In this document: one piece after another, positions 30,167 through 39,497 of the stretch
Position numbering within the stretch: position 1 is the first letter of the stretch
How the letters are laid out: every line of letters starts with the position of its first letter
Origin: Anabaena catenula FACHB-362
Lineage (GTDB): Bacteria; Cyanobacteriota; Cyanobacteriia; Cyanobacteriales; Nostocaceae
NCBI RefSeq assembly: GCF_014698735.1
Contig: NZ_JACJTQ010000001.1
Coordinates: 310,001-374,000 of the forward strand
DNA: 64,000 nucleotides
Reading direction: 5' to 3'
Notes under the pieces: model-generated
Database searches by the model: none
The model's input: the letters and a program-made list of their open reading frames with translations, nothing else
What the model was told of the DNA's origin: nothing
Translations under genes and position numbers: made by a program

Positions 30167-31072
30167 TTAAAATCCCAATTTTTCTAAAACTGGTTTTGTA
30201 GAAACAATATGTCTTTCTAAACCCAATTCTTTGGGACTAACTCCTAACGCCAAAGCAATTAATTGAGGTAAATGTAAAACTGGTAAACCTAATTTTTTCT
30301 CAATTACCTTTTCTACTTCTGGTTGACGAGAATCTAAATTAAGATGACACAAAGGACAAGGGGTAACAATACAATCAGCACCATTTTCTAAAGCATCTTG
30401 AATATGCATTCCCGCCATTTTAAAAGATTCATTCGTAGCATAGCTAGATAAAGGCCAACCACAACATTGAGTACGACCACGATAATATACAGGTGTTGCA
30501 CCTACTGCCCGAAACATATTTTCCATCGCTTCTGGCTGGAATGGATCATCATAGGGCATAGATTTTTGCGCGCGGAGGAGATAACAGCCATAAAAAGCTG
30601 CACATTTTAACCCACTTAACTTGCGGGTGACACGGTTGGTAATTTCCTCTAAACCATAATCTGTGACTAAAGCATAGAGAAGATGTTTAACTTCTGTACT
30701 ACCGCGATAAGGTGAACAGCCTTCTTTTTGTAACAATCCATTAACTTGATTGAGATAGGCTGGGTTATTGGACTGACATTCTTTCAAACGTTCATCAACA
30801 TGACCAATTACACCTTGGCAAGTGCTGCAATGAGTCAAAAGAGGGAGATTTAATTCTTCTGCTAAAGCGATATTTCTGGCATTAACTGTATCTTCCAACA
30901 ATTGGGAATCTTCTTTAAACGTACCCGAACCACAGCAAGCGGCTTTTTTTAATTCAATTAGTTCAATACCCAGTTTTTGGGTGAGTGCCTGCGTTGATAA
31001 ATATAGTTCCCGACAAGCACCTTGAGCAACACAACCGGGATAGTAAGCGTATTTTAGCGTTTGAGATAGCAT
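30167..31072 (-). CDS. HdrB-like CoB-CoM heterodisulfide reductase subunit B family protein
   Basis: A 301-residue protein with two CCG domains, each a C-x(n)-CCG-x(n)-CxxC pattern. The first has YYPGCVAQG, CCGSGTF and CSTCQGV; the second has YGCYLLRAQ, CCGWPLSS and CPLCHLN. In methanogens HdrB uses such domains to bind the non-cubane iron-sulfur clusters that reduce heterodisulfides. Homologues in cyanobacteria have no defined substrate and are sometimes labelled as succinate dehydrogenase-like subunit C. No HdrA or HdrC gene is nearby, so its electron partner is unknown. It has no membrane helix and begins with an ATG at 31072. Confidence 0.88.
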   Translation of the reverse strand: MLSQTLKYAYYPGCVAQGACRELYLSTQALTQKLGIELIELKKAACCGSGTFKEDSQLLEDTVNARNIALAEELNLPLLTHCSTCQGVIGHVDERLKECQSNNPAYLNQVNGLLQKEGCSPYRGSTEVKHLLYALVTDYGLEEITNRVTRKLSGLKCAAFYGCYLLRAQKSMPYDDPFQPEAMENMFRAVGATPVYYRGRTQCCGWPLSSYATNESFKMAGMHIQDALENGADCIVTPCPLCHLNLDSRQPEVEKVIEKKLGLPVLHLPQLIALALGVSPKELGLERHIVSTKPVLEKLGF

Positions 31073-31582
31073 AGAATTATGTTTGGGTTAGAGCGATCGC
31101 TCTAGATAATTACAAAGATCATTACTGAAAGCCCTACGGCTGTAACCCCCCTCATCATATCGTTGATTGAGAATGGATACTTTATTTACGCCGTATTGTA
31201 CTAGCAAGGCGCAAAGTTGTGGAAACAGAGAAGAACAATTGGAACCATAACTTAGAAAACAGAAGCTTGAGGGCGCTAGATCTAGTACAAAACGGCAAGC
31301 AGTCAACAAATCCTTAAAAATTCCTGAAAAGCTTGTGTAATCTGGTTTTTAAATTTTTAATTTGTAATTTTTAATTCCGCGCAGCGGTACTAGTTGTTTC
31401 GGTTCAGCCAATACTGGGACAGCAAGTAGCCAAATCTGACGAGGAACAGCGGCTAGAATTTTCTTTGATGAAAAACCCACAGCGGTATACGGAAGATCAC
31501 GCTTTCCGATAAGATGTATATGCTCAAAAAAACATTTCCCATAAAGAGCAAATCATAGCAACTGGTTAAGGACTTTATATCT
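31073..31582. other. Divergent intergenic region with a broken coding fragment
   Basis: About 510 bases between the HdrB-like gene and acpP. It has a HIP1 site near 31092, an AT-rich tandem TTTTTAATT stretch at about 31348-31376, a small CCGCGCAGCGG palindrome at about 31377-31389, and a start-less coding-like fragment at 31389-31514. The acpP promoter must lie in its right part. No box could be assigned. Confidence 0.4.
31389..31514 (+). pseudogene. Possible gene remnant lacking a start codon
   Basis: A frame of 41 codons without a plausible start encodes a protein-like sequence: VLVVSVQPILGQQVAKSDEE, then QRLEFSLMKNPQRYTEDHAF and a final R before TAA. The hydrophobic lead followed by a charged, low-bias segment looks more like real coding than random DNA. 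A palindrome and AT-rich repeat stand exactly where its N-terminus would continue. I do not recognise the family. It could be a truncated small secreted protein, or chance. Confidence 0.3.
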
Positions 31583-31834
31583 ATGAGCCAAGCAGATATT
31601 TTTGATAAGGTAAAGAAAGTTGTCATCGAGCAACTAGACGTTGAATCTGAAAAAGTTGTACCTGACGCTAATTTTGTCAACGATTTAGGAGCAGATTCCC
31701 TAGATATCGTGGAATTAGTGATGGCTTTGGAAGAAGAATTTGAACTCGAAATTCCCGACGAAGCTGCTGAAAAGATTTTAACGGTACAAGAGGTAGTGGA
31801 TTACATTAACAGTAACGTTGCTGCCTCAGCCTAA
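31583..31834 (+). CDS. acpP: Acyl carrier protein
   Basis: An 83-residue acidic carrier protein of type II fatty acid synthesis. The phosphopantetheine attachment serine is S39 in the [20 protein letters not shown] motif. Size and charge are typical. It also supplies acyl chains for lipid A (LpxD is in the window). It stands upstream of fabF on the same strand with a 263-base gap, the usual acpP-fabF order of bacteria and also common in cyanobacteria. Confidence 0.97.
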   Translation: MSQADIFDKVKKVVIEQLDVESEKVVPDANFVNDLGADSLDIVELVMALEEEFELEIPDEAAEKILTVQEVVDYINSNVAASA

Positions 31835-32097
31835 AACTGTACTGAGTCTTGAGGAGCCAGTGCATTGAGTTTTGACAGTACCGTGGGTGGGTTTCCTGAC
31901 TTGAGGTAACTTTGATCGGCGCTGCTGACTGATAGTAACTGGCATTGCTAAGTGCTGAGTATATAAACTCTAGACTTTTCTTGAGAAAAGAATCGAGTAA
32001 AAATGATCAAACCAATAGTAAACTCTTGACTCAGGACTTAGAACTCAGCACTCTTGATTGTTCTGCCTGCTGCTTTTTCGCCACCTTTAACTGAATC

Positions 32098-33348
32098 ATG
32101 ACAGACTATAAACGTAAACGCGTTGTTGTAACTGGTGTTGGCGCGATTACACCTATTGGTAACACACCATCTGAATATTGGGAAGGATTATTAAGTGGAC
32201 GCAATGGCATTGACTACATCACTGCTTTTGATGCGTCTAAGCATGATTGCCGCATTGCGGGTGAAGTGAAAAACTTCGATCCACATGACTACATGGAGCG
32301 CAAAGAAGCCAAGCGGACGGATCGGTTTGCTCAATTTGCGATCGCGGCTGCTAAACAGGCTGTGCGAGACGCGCAATTAGTTATCAATGACCTGAACGCA
32401 GAACATATAGGTGTCATGATCGGCTCAGGCGTTGGTGGGATTAAAGTGTTGGAAGATCAACAAACTATCTACCTAAATCGTGGGCCTGATCGCTGTAGTC
32501 CGTTTATGATCCCGATGATGATCGCCAACATGGCAGCCGGGTTAACGGCAATTCATACTGGTGCTAAAGGTCCAAATTCTTGTTCTGTAACAGCCTGTGC
32601 TGCTGGTTCCAACGCCATTGGGGATGCTTTTCGCCTGATTCAAGGGGGATATGCCCAAGCAATGATTTGTGGGGGATGTGAAGCAGCAGTTACACCATTA
32701 TCTGTGGCTGGGTTTGCCGCAGCCAGGGCGCTTTCGACTCGCAATGATGATCCGGCTCATGCTTGTCGTCCTTTTGATCGCGATCGTGACGGCTTTGTCA
32801 TGGGTGAAGGTTCAGGAATTTTAATTCTCGAAGAACTAGAACAAGCCTTGAGTCGAGGCGCTCGTATTTATGCGGAAATGGTGGGCTATGGTATGACCTG
32901 TGACGCTTACCATATGACCTCCCCAGTCCCCGGAGGCTTAGGTGCTGCTAGAGCGATGGAACTGGCACTCAAGGACGCAGAACTCACACCAGAAATGATA
33001 AGCTACATCAATGCTCATGGGACTAGCACCCCAGCTAATGATGTTACGGAAACAGCAGCAATTAAGAAGGCTTTGGGCGATTATGCCTATCAGGTAGCAA
33101 TTAGTTCCACCAAGTCAATGACAGGTCATCTTTTAGGTGGTTCAGGAGGAATTGAAGCAGTGGCTACAGTCCTAGCGATCGCTAATGACCAAATTCCCCC
33201 CACCATCAATCTAGAAAATCCTGACGAAGGGTGTGACTTAGATTATGTACCTCACGTGAGCCGCGCTCAAACAGTAGCGGTAGCACTATCCAATTCTTTT
33301 GGATTTGGTGGTCATAATGTCACTCTGGCTTTTAAGAAATACCTCTAA
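32098..33348 (+). CDS. fabF: Beta-ketoacyl-ACP synthase II
   Basis: FabF condenses malonyl-ACP with acyl-ACP to lengthen fatty acids. A full-length 416-residue thiolase-fold protein. The active-site cysteine is C167 in SVTACAAGSNA. The catalytic histidines lie in AHGTSTPANDVTET and KSMTGHLLGGSGG. The glycine-rich SFGFGGHNVTL region is at the end. It starts RKRVVVTGVGAITPIGN after a short lead. It lies between acpP and tkt on the same strand, the order acpP-fabF-tkt being common in cyanobacteria. Confidence 0.97.
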   Translation: MTDYKRKRVVVTGVGAITPIGNTPSEYWEGLLSGRNGIDYITAFDASKHDCRIAGEVKNFDPHDYMERKEAKRTDRFAQFAIAAAKQAVRDAQLVINDLNAEHIGVMIGSGVGGIKVLEDQQTIYLNRGPDRCSPFMIPMMIANMAAGLTAIHTGAKGPNSCSVTACAAGSNAIGDAFRLIQGGYAQAMICGGCEAAVTPLSVAGFAAARALSTRNDDPAHACRPFDRDRDGFVMGEGSGILILEELEQALSRGARIYAEMVGYGMTCDAYHMTSPVPGGLGAARAMELALKDAELTPEMISYINAHGTSTPANDVTETAAIKKALGDYAYQVAISSTKSMTGHLLGGSGGIEAVATVLAIANDQIPPTINLENPDEGCDLDYVPHVSRAQTVAVALSNSFGFGGHNVTLAFKKYL

Positions 33349-33663
33349 TAACTTAAGTTGCTAGTAAGGTAACAGGTAACAAGTGACAGGTGACAGGTGA
33401 CAGGAAGAAATTTACCAATTACCAATTACCAATTACCCTGCCTGAAATAAACGAGCGGAAAGTATCTAAGATATCATTCCCATCGGCACTAAGGGTTTGG
33501 CCTGACCAAATTATTAGCTTTATTCATCACCAGAAACTCAGAAGATCCCGCTTGTCCATCGACAAGGGAGAATGGGATGATGAGGATAGTGGGATCGCTT
33601 TAAAATGACCCCAGCAAGAGAAAGCTACAAACAATGTTAACCCATCGTTAAAAACAAGAGATT
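33349..33663. other. fabF-tkt intergenic region with heptamer repeats
   Basis: This 315-base gap contains tandem heptamers at about 33367-33438: GTGACAG/GTAACAG units followed by ACCAATT units. The reading frame that crosses it (to about 33608) is made largely of translated repeat and is not taken as a gene. The tkt promoter or leader is presumably in the right half. Confidence 0.6.
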
Positions 33664-35676
33664 ATGGCTGTTGCAACCCAATCCATCCAAGAACTTTGTA
33701 TTAATTCAATTCGATTTTTGGCTGTTGATGCCATAGAAAAATCCAAATCGGGACACCCTGGACTGCCAATGGGCGCGGCTCCGATGGCTTTTGTCCTTTG
33801 GGATAAATTCATGCGGTATAACCCCAAAAATCCCAAATGGTTCAACCGCGATCGCTTTGTCTTGTCCGCTGGTCATGGTTCAATGTTGCAGTATGCCTTG
33901 CTGTACTTGACAGGCTACGATAGCGTTACCATAGACGACATCAAGCAATTTCGTCAATGGGGGGCTAAGACCCCAGGCCACCCCGAAAATTTTGTCACAG
34001 ATGGTGTAGAAGTAACAACAGGACCTTTGGGTCAGGGAATTGCCAATGCAGTTGGTTTAGCCGTAGCAGAAGCACACCTGGCTGCTAAGTTCAACAAACC
34101 CGATGCCAAAATTGTTGACCACTACACTTATGTAATTCTTGGTGATGGTTGCAACATGGAAGGGATTTCTGGTGAAGCTGCTTCCATCGCAGGACACTGG
34201 GGATTAGGTAAACTCATCGCTCTCTATGACGACAACCACATCTCCATTGATGGTTCTACAGATGTAGCATTCACAGAAGACGTTTCCAAACGATTTGAAT
34301 CCTACGGTTGGCAAGTTCTGCACGTTAAAGATGGCAACACTGATTTAGAAGGAATTGCCAAAGCCATCGAAGCAGCAAAAGCTGTCACCGACAAACCCAC
34401 CATGATTAAGGTGACAACCACCATTGGTTACGGTTCTCCCAACAAACAAAATACCGCTGGTATTCACGGTGCTGCTTTGGGTGGAGATGAAACAGCTGCA
34501 ACCCGCAAAAACTTAGGTTGGGAATATGAGCCTTTTGTAATTCCTCAAGATGCCCTCAACCACACACGCAAAGCAGTGGAACGTGGTGCAGCTTCCGAAT
34601 CCGAATGGAATAAAACCTTTGCAGACTACAAAGCTAAGTACCCTACAGAAGCAGCGGAATTTGAGCGCTTCGTTAGTGGCAAATTACCAGACGGTTGGGA
34701 TAAAGTATTACCTACCTATACCCCCGCAGATGCAGCATTACCCACCCGCAAACATTCAGAAATTAGCCTCAACAAACTAGGGGCTGTTTTACCTGAATTA
34801 ATTGGTGGTTCTGCTGACTTAACCCACTCCAACTTGACCGAACTCAAAGGTTTTGGCGACTTCCAAAAAGGACAATTCCAAAACCGCAACATTCACTTTG
34901 GGGTGCGGGAACACGCAATGGGTGCAATCTGTAACGGTATGGCACTGCACGGTTCTGGTTTAATTCCCTACGGTGCAACCTTCCTGATCTTCACAGACTA
35001 TATGCGGGCTGCTATTCGTTTAGCTGCTTTGTCTGAAGCTGGCTCAATTTGGGTAATGACTCATGATTCCATTGGCCAAGGTGAAGATGGTCCCACACAC
35101 CAACCCATTGAAACCCTCGCTTCTCTGCGGGCGATTCCTGACTTGACTGTAATTCGTCCCGCAGACGGAAACGAAACCTCTGGTGCTTACAAAATAGCGA
35201 TCGAGAAGTCTAAGGAAAATGCTTCCACTTTATTGGCGTTCACTCGTCAAAACGTTCCTAACTTGGCAGGTACATCTATTGCAGGTGTGGCTAAAGGCGG
35301 ATATACAATTGTTGATTGCCAAGGGACACCAGATATCATCTTAATTGGTACTGGTTCAGAATTGAGCCTCTGTGTTAGTGCAGCGGAAAAATTGACTGCT
35401 GAAGGTAAGAAAGTTCGTGTTGTTTCTATGCCTTCTTCCACCTTGTTTGATACACAAGATGCAGCTTATAAAGAATCTATTCTACCTAAAGCTGTTACCA
35501 AGCGTCTATCTGTAGAAGCTGCTAGTAGCTTCGGTTGGCACAAGTATATCGGTAGTGAAGGCGACACCGTAAGTATTGATACCTTTGGTGCTTCCGCTCC
35601 TGGTGGTATTTGTTTGGAGAAGTTTGGCTTCACTGTTGATAATGTGTTAGCTAAAGCCAAAGCATTGTTGGGTTAA
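33664..35676 (+). CDS. tkt: Transketolase
   Basis: A thiamine diphosphate enzyme moving two-carbon units in the Calvin cycle and pentose phosphate pathway. A complete 670-residue protein. The N-terminal cofactor domain has [30 protein letters not shown], and the ThDP motif [13 protein letters not shown]...LIALYDDN. The pyrimidine-binding domain follows with [14 protein letters not shown] and [18 protein letters not shown]. The C-terminal domain is complete. It is highly expressed in photosynthetic cells, in keeping with a strong terminator at 35706-35732. Confidence 0.98.
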   Translation: MAVATQSIQELCINSIRFLAVDAIEKSKSGHPGLPMGAAPMAFVLWDKFMRYNPKNPKWFNRDRFVLSAGHGSMLQYALLYLTGYDSVTIDDIKQFRQWGAKTPGHPENFVTDGVEVTTGPLGQGIANAVGLAVAEAHLAAKFNKPDAKIVDHYTYVILGDGCNMEGISGEAASIAGHWGLGKLIALYDDNHISIDGSTDVAFTEDVSKRFESYGWQVLHVKDGNTDLEGIAKAIEAAKAVTDKPTMIKVTTTIGYGSPNKQNTAGIHGAALGGDETAATRKNLGWEYEPFVIPQDALNHTRKAVERGAASESEWNKTFADYKAKYPTEAAEFERFVSGKLPDGWDKVLPTYTPADAALPTRKHSEISLNKLGAVLPELIGGSADLTHSNLTELKGFGDFQKGQFQNRNIHFGVREHAMGAICNGMALHGSGLIPYGATFLIFTDYMRAAIRLAALSEAGSIWVMTHDSIGQGEDGPTHQPIETLASLRAIPDLTVIRPADGNETSGAYKIAIEKSKENASTLLAFTRQNVPNLAGTSIAGVAKGGYTIVDCQGTPDIILIGTGSELSLCVSAAEKLTAEGKKVRVVSMPSSTLFDTQDAAYKESILPKAVTKRLSVEAASSFGWHKYIGSEGDTVSIDTFGASAPGGICLEKFGFTVDNVLAKAKALLG

Positions 35677-35705
35677 TAGCAACAGTATATTCTCTGAATG
35701 TGTGG

Positions 35706-35732
35706 GGTGGGCTAAAAAGCTCACCTTTTTTT
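35706..35732 (+). terminator. Intrinsic terminator of tkt
   Basis: An 8-bp stem GGTGGGCT/AGCTCACC (one G-T pair) with a 4-base loop is followed immediately by seven T. It lies 30 bases beyond the tkt stop. Confidence 0.85.
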
Positions 35733-35921
35733 GATAATTGCTTTTCCCAATTACCAATTCTCCTATCATATAGATGAGTTTTTACTACAAGCAAAGCAGC
35801 AATCGTCTTCCTGCTGGCCTATATAGACGCAACAACTATCCCGAATATTCCTAAGCTCGGCTTTCAAATCATCTATGAGCTATATATTCTTTTGCTGAAT
35901 GCCAAACCAATTCAAATAAAC

Positions 35922-37235
35922 CTATCTACCATAGTCAGGTAGAATATCTTCCACATCCCGCAGCAGAGGTACAAAGAAACCTAAGAAACCAACCAGCAAC
36001 ATACATAGCGCACAAATCACATACAACAGCGCAATTCCTGCACCACTACCAGACCCAAATAATCCTCCAAAAATGCCAACTAGAACACCCTCTGATTGCA
36101 AGGCAGGTGTAAAAACACGATCTGCTAATGGACCGGCTATTAGGTAGCCTACGGCAGATGCTATCTGTAAAAGTAGCGATCGCGCCGCAAAAACCCTTCC
36201 TTGCACATTTGGTGGTACTTTCGCTAACCAAATAGCAGTATCCGAACTGCCCTTTAAAGGGAAAGTTAAAGAAGAACAAAATTGTGCAGAAATCCAAACC
36301 CAAGGTGTTTTACCCAAACCGAAAACAATTTTACTTACGCCTGCACCTATCATCCCCAGTAAAACGCCTTTGATTTTCTGTCTGAAACCGCCCCAAGTGC
36401 TAACAATAATCGCGCCTGTCACACCACCAAAACCAGCCGCAGAAGCCAAGCTACCTAGCACTAAAGTATTATTATTAGTGCGTGACAAAATCATTGGTGT
36501 ATATAGGGAATTGCCAATGTCATGGGGTAGCCAAAATAATAAGTTAATGATTAACAATGCCAGTAAGCTTTTATGGGTAGTAATGTAGCGCCAACCACAT
36601 CCAAAATCTTGCCAAATACTAGCTATTTTTTCATTTTCTGTTGTTGGTGGCGGTTGAGGAATACTTACTAAAAATAAGCTGCTAATTGCTATGACAAATG
36701 TAAAGATATCAATCAGCCAAATTCCGATAAAACCAATGACTGTGTAAAGATATCCCGCTAAAGCAGGAGCGATAATTTTACTGCCGTAACCGGATAAAAA
36801 TTCTAGACTACTAGCGCGGGTATAGTGTTGTTTAGGAATCATCAGTGATACTGATGCCGAGTATGCCAAAGATTGAAATTGATTAAAGGTTCCAACAATA
36901 GCACCTGTTAGATAAAAGTGCCAAATTTGTAAATTATTGGTGAGATGCAACAACACAATTATAATTGTGCTGAGAACTGCAACTGTATCACCCACCATCA
37001 TTAAAAGTTTGCGGTTAAATTTGTCTACAATTACACCACTGATGGGAGTAATAATAATACTAGGTAGCAGACTAAAAAAACCTACCAGAGTAAGTGTTGT
37101 TGCTTTACCTGTAATTTCCCATGCCCAAATTTCAATCGCAAAACCGGTCATATTACTACCGATGGTAGACACTAATTGACCAAGCCAAACAATGAGAAAA
37201 TTACGCATACTGGCTGGGTTTGGTTGTTGTGGCAT
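35922..37235 (-). CDS. MFS transporter, DHA3/EntS-like exporter
   Basis: A 437-residue polytopic protein with twelve hydrophobic helices. The start (FLIVWLGQLVSTIGSNMTGFAIEIW), the GVIVDKFNRKLLMMVGD motif between helices 2 and 3, and the overall pattern match the DHA3 (macrolide efflux/EntS) branch of the major facilitator family, which includes siderophore exporters such as EntS. It is the last of four minus-strand genes of which the others bind or reduce iron-siderophores. Export of the siderophore made by the facing NRPS/PKS operon is therefore a reasonable inference, but an unrelated substrate cannot be excluded. Confidence 0.85.
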   Translation of the reverse strand: MPQQPNPASMRNFLIVWLGQLVSTIGSNMTGFAIEIWAWEITGKATTLTLVGFFSLLPSIIITPISGVIVDKFNRKLLMMVGDTVAVLSTIIIVLLHLTNNLQIWHFYLTGAIVGTFNQFQSLAYSASVSLMIPKQHYTRASSLEFLSGYGSKIIAPALAGYLYTVIGFIGIWLIDIFTFVIAISSLFLVSIPQPPPTTENEKIASIWQDFGCGWRYITTHKSLLALLIINLLFWLPHDIGNSLYTPMILSRTNNNTLVLGSLASAAGFGGVTGAIIVSTWGGFRQKIKGVLLGMIGAGVSKIVFGLGKTPWVWISAQFCSSLTFPLKGSSDTAIWLAKVPPNVQGRVFAARSLLLQIASAVGYLIAGPLADRVFTPALQSEGVLVGIFGGLFGSGSGAGIALLYVICALCMLLVGFLGFFVPLLRDVEDILPDYGR

Positions 37236-37302
37236 TTTGATGTGAAGGGAGTGAGGAATAGGGAATGGGGAATTTTCTGGTATTAATATGATTTCAGTCA
37301 GT

Positions 37303-38265
37303 TTATGTCATGTATTGCTTGATTTGTGCAATTCGTTCTTGCGGTTGCATCAGAGGACAGTTTGTGCATTTTTCATTGCATGGAGGAATGAAGGTGTATA
37401 AGCAGCAGGTGAGTCGGACTGTGGTTGTAGTTGGTAAACCGGGTTCGTTGAGTTGTTCGGTGCGTACTAAGTTGTAGAGGGGATTGCGTCCCGGCATGAC
37501 TGAACTGTAGAGTTGTTCATACAAGATGGAATAATCTGTTTGTATTGCTTCTGAATTTGTATATTGGCTGAGTTTGGCAAATTGTCTTTCAGAAGCGTTA
37601 ACTGCATTACCCCACATAGTTTTTTTGGAGAGTTTGGTTAAGCTATGAACACGGTCTATCATTGGGACTAGATTATGCTGAAATAAGCCAGTAAATACAG
37701 CTTGGTGTAAAGCTTCTACGCTATTTACTATTTTTCCTGGGTAGTCTTGGGGAATGAGGATAGGCGATAGCGTACTCCTTCGGGGAAGCAAGCTACGCGC
37801 AGCGTGTCGCGCCAGCAACTCAGCTGACTGAAGGTATCGCTGAGGATAAATTACAGTACCACTCAGGTCATGAAACCATAACGCCTTGGGTTTACCGTCT
37901 TCCAACACAAAACTCACATTGTCAAGCCCAGCATCTAACCCTACCCCAGCCCAAGTCATCAAGGCTAAAACACCTGGTAATGTTTTCCAGCTATATACTT
38001 TGTTCCAGATAGATGCAGTAATGCGAATGTCTTGAGTTTTTTGGTATATATCACTTGCTTGCCATTGAGATAAAAGTCTATTTGGTTGTAGGTAATCATT
38101 CAGTGAGATCACCTCAGCACCATCAGGAGGCTCAGTCAAAATAATGCAATCTGTATAGAAACTATCTAAATTACTTTGAGCAAGAGTAAATATTTCCATT
38201 AAGAAATTCAGCACACTTTTGTTACCTAGTTGTTGAGACATTTGTTTGCACTGTTTTTCTCTCAT
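37303..38265 (-). CDS. FhuF-like siderophore-iron reductase
   Basis: A 320-residue soluble protein. The C-terminus carries TCCLYTFIPPCNEKCTNCPL, which gives the CC-x(n)-CxxC arrangement of the FhuF 2Fe-2S domain. FhuF removes iron from ferric siderophores by reduction. The middle has HDLSGTVIYPQRYL and a DAGLDNVSF segment reminiscent of IucA/IucC-FhuF family C-terminal regions. Residues ~152-169 (ARHAARSLLPRRSTLSPI) are encoded by a GC-rich genomic repeat inserted in frame (37763-37813), so this loop is probably an insertion not shared by homologues. The start at 38265 is uncertain. Its 3' partner gene is the MFS exporter and its 5' partner the binding lipoprotein, 12 bases away. Confidence 0.8.
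   Translation of the reverse strand: MREKQCKQMSQQLGNKSVLNFLMEIFTLAQSNLDSFYTDCIILTEPPDGAEVISLNDYLQPNRLLSQWQASDIYQKTQDIRITASIWNKVYSWKTLPGVLALMTWAGVGLDAGLDNVSFVLEDGKPKALWFHDLSGTVIYPQRYLQSAELLARHAARSLLPRRSTLSPILIPQDYPGKIVNSVEALHQAVFTGLFQHNLVPMIDRVHSLTKLSKKTMWGNAVNASERQFAKLSQYTNSEAIQTDYSILYEQLYSSVMPGRNPLYNLVRTEQLNEPGLPTTTTVRLTCCLYTFIPPCNEKCTNCPLMQPQERIAQIKQYMT
37763..37813. repeat. Palindromic GC-rich repeat inside the FhuF-like gene
   Basis: The stretch is built from GCGACACGCTGCGCGTAGC, CTTCCCCGAAGGAGTACGC and neighbouring bases (read on the minus strand). It is a dispersed Nostocales repeat of the type usually found between genes. Its length keeps the reading frame of the reductase open and adds about 17 residues. 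Related cores occur at 361-422 and 6210-6234. Confidence 0.75.
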
Positions 38266-38277
38266 TATGATTAACTA

Positions 38278-39264
38278 TCATGAATTTTTCAGTAAATATT
38301 TAAACAAATCATCTAAAATAGCATTTGCTGACAGAATATTGCCAAATATCCAGTAACTAGAATCAACGGTATATACTTGGTTATTTTTAACTACATTCAA
38401 CTTTTGCCATAACTGGCTATTCTGATATTTTTGAAAAGACTCTTCAGCGCCAGGGTCTAATGCTACAAATAAAATATCTGCTTCTAGTAAATCTAAACGC
38501 TCTAAACTAACTGAAACTAGAGGCTGATTTTCATTATTAGTAAGTTGATTTTGGGTCTCTGGTAGAGGTATTCCCACCTCCGTAATTAGACTGCCAGGGA
38601 ATGAATACTTGGTGCGAAATTCTGTAACTTGGTTGCCAGCATAAAAGCGGCTGACGGAAACTGTTGTTTTTTTGAGGTTATGATTTATAATTGTTCGTAA
38701 TTCTTGAACTCTTTGTTGATATTGCTCAAGTACTTTTTTTGCTTGTTCACTTTTACCTGTTATTTCAGCAATACGTGATAAAGCATCTTTCCAACCAGTT
38801 TGAATGTAATCAAGTGTAACTGTCGGAGCTATTTGGGAAAATAACTTATATTCCTCTCCATTAATAGAAAACCCCAAAATTAAATCTGGATTTAACTGTA
38901 CTATTTTTTCTATATTCGGTTGACTATCCTTTCCTAAAGAAACTATCCCCTCAGCTTTTTGAGCAAACTTTAGTATTTTGCTACCTGCTATATTAGGCTG
39001 TGTTGCTGCTATTGGTTTTAAGTCCAGTGCCAGCAATGCTTCCATAGATGTTTCATCTACAGCAATAATGCGTTGAGGTTCTAAAGGAACACAAGTTTCT
39101 CCCCAATTATGCTTGATTACTTTGCACTCAGACGCAACTAAATTTGCCTTGGTTAATTCTGTGATTTTAGTGAAATTGCTATAGCAACCCTGTACTAAAA
39201 TAACACTCAAAGTAATGAGAAAAACAAGTTTGATATAACGATAACGATGTAAGAATTTTCTCAT
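38278..39264 (-). CDS. Iron-siderophore ABC transporter substrate-binding lipoprotein (FecB-like)
   Basis: A 328-residue periplasmic binding protein of the type III (FecB/FhuD/BtuF) fold. The signal peptide ends in a lipobox (LSVILVQGC, Cys at ~27), so the protein is probably lipid-anchored. The body begins with HNWGETCVPLEPQRIIAVDETSMEALLALDLKPIAAT, the usual motif of this family. A long connecting helix (EQYQQRVQELRTIINHNL) joins the lobes, and the chain ends with LDDLFKYLLK. It would catch ferric siderophore after TonB-dependent uptake. The permease and ATPase genes are not in this window. It is 12 bases upstream of the FhuF-like gene. Confidence 0.92.
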   Translation of the reverse strand: MRKFLHRYRYIKLVFLITLSVILVQGCYSNFTKITELTKANLVASECKVIKHNWGETCVPLEPQRIIAVDETSMEALLALDLKPIAATQPNIAGSKILKFAQKAEGIVSLGKDSQPNIEKIVQLNPDLILGFSINGEEYKLFSQIAPTVTLDYIQTGWKDALSRIAEITGKSEQAKKVLEQYQQRVQELRTIINHNLKKTTVSVSRFYAGNQVTEFRTKYSFPGSLITEVGIPLPETQNQLTNNENQPLVSVSLERLDLLEADILFVALDPGAEESFQKYQNSQLWQKLNVVKNNQVYTVDSSYWIFGNILSANAILDDLFKYLLKNS

Positions 39265-39288
39265 TATCTAAATTACAGTTTAGTTTTT

Positions 39289-39484
39289 GTAGGGTGTGTT
39301 ATGCCGGAGGCTAACGCACCGCGATAATTAGTGTTACATATTTACAGTCTCTCAAATAACTCCCTCCTTAACATACTTTTTGTCTTGGCGGTAAGCTGTT
39401 GTGCATCTACGTTATTCATCCCTAATTTGGACAACGTTCGATAATGTAAAATGGTGCGTTGCGCTACGCCACAACACACCCTAC
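39289..39484. repeat. Inverted pair of short repeats, possible MITE-like element
   Basis: The ends of this 196-bp stretch are perfect 12-bp inverted copies, GTAGGGTGTGTT at 39289-39300 and AACACACCCTAC at 39473-39484. A second matching block (AACGCACC) lies inside each end. The whole lies between the receptor gene and the binding-protein gene. It may be two copies of a common cyanobacterial repeat in opposite orientation, or a small non-autonomous element. It carries no gene. Confidence 0.6.
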
Positions 39485-39497
39485 TGAAACAGGCGAA

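Noticed and set aside
31088-31309. A 73-codon minus-strand frame between the HdrB-like gene and acpP
   Set aside because: Cys/Leu/Ser-rich with no motif and no Shine-Dalgarno. It could be a decayed fragment, but the evidence is too weak to list.
33390-33608. A 72-codon plus-strand frame between fabF and tkt
   Set aside because: Its first third translates tandem heptamers and the remainder shows no family features.
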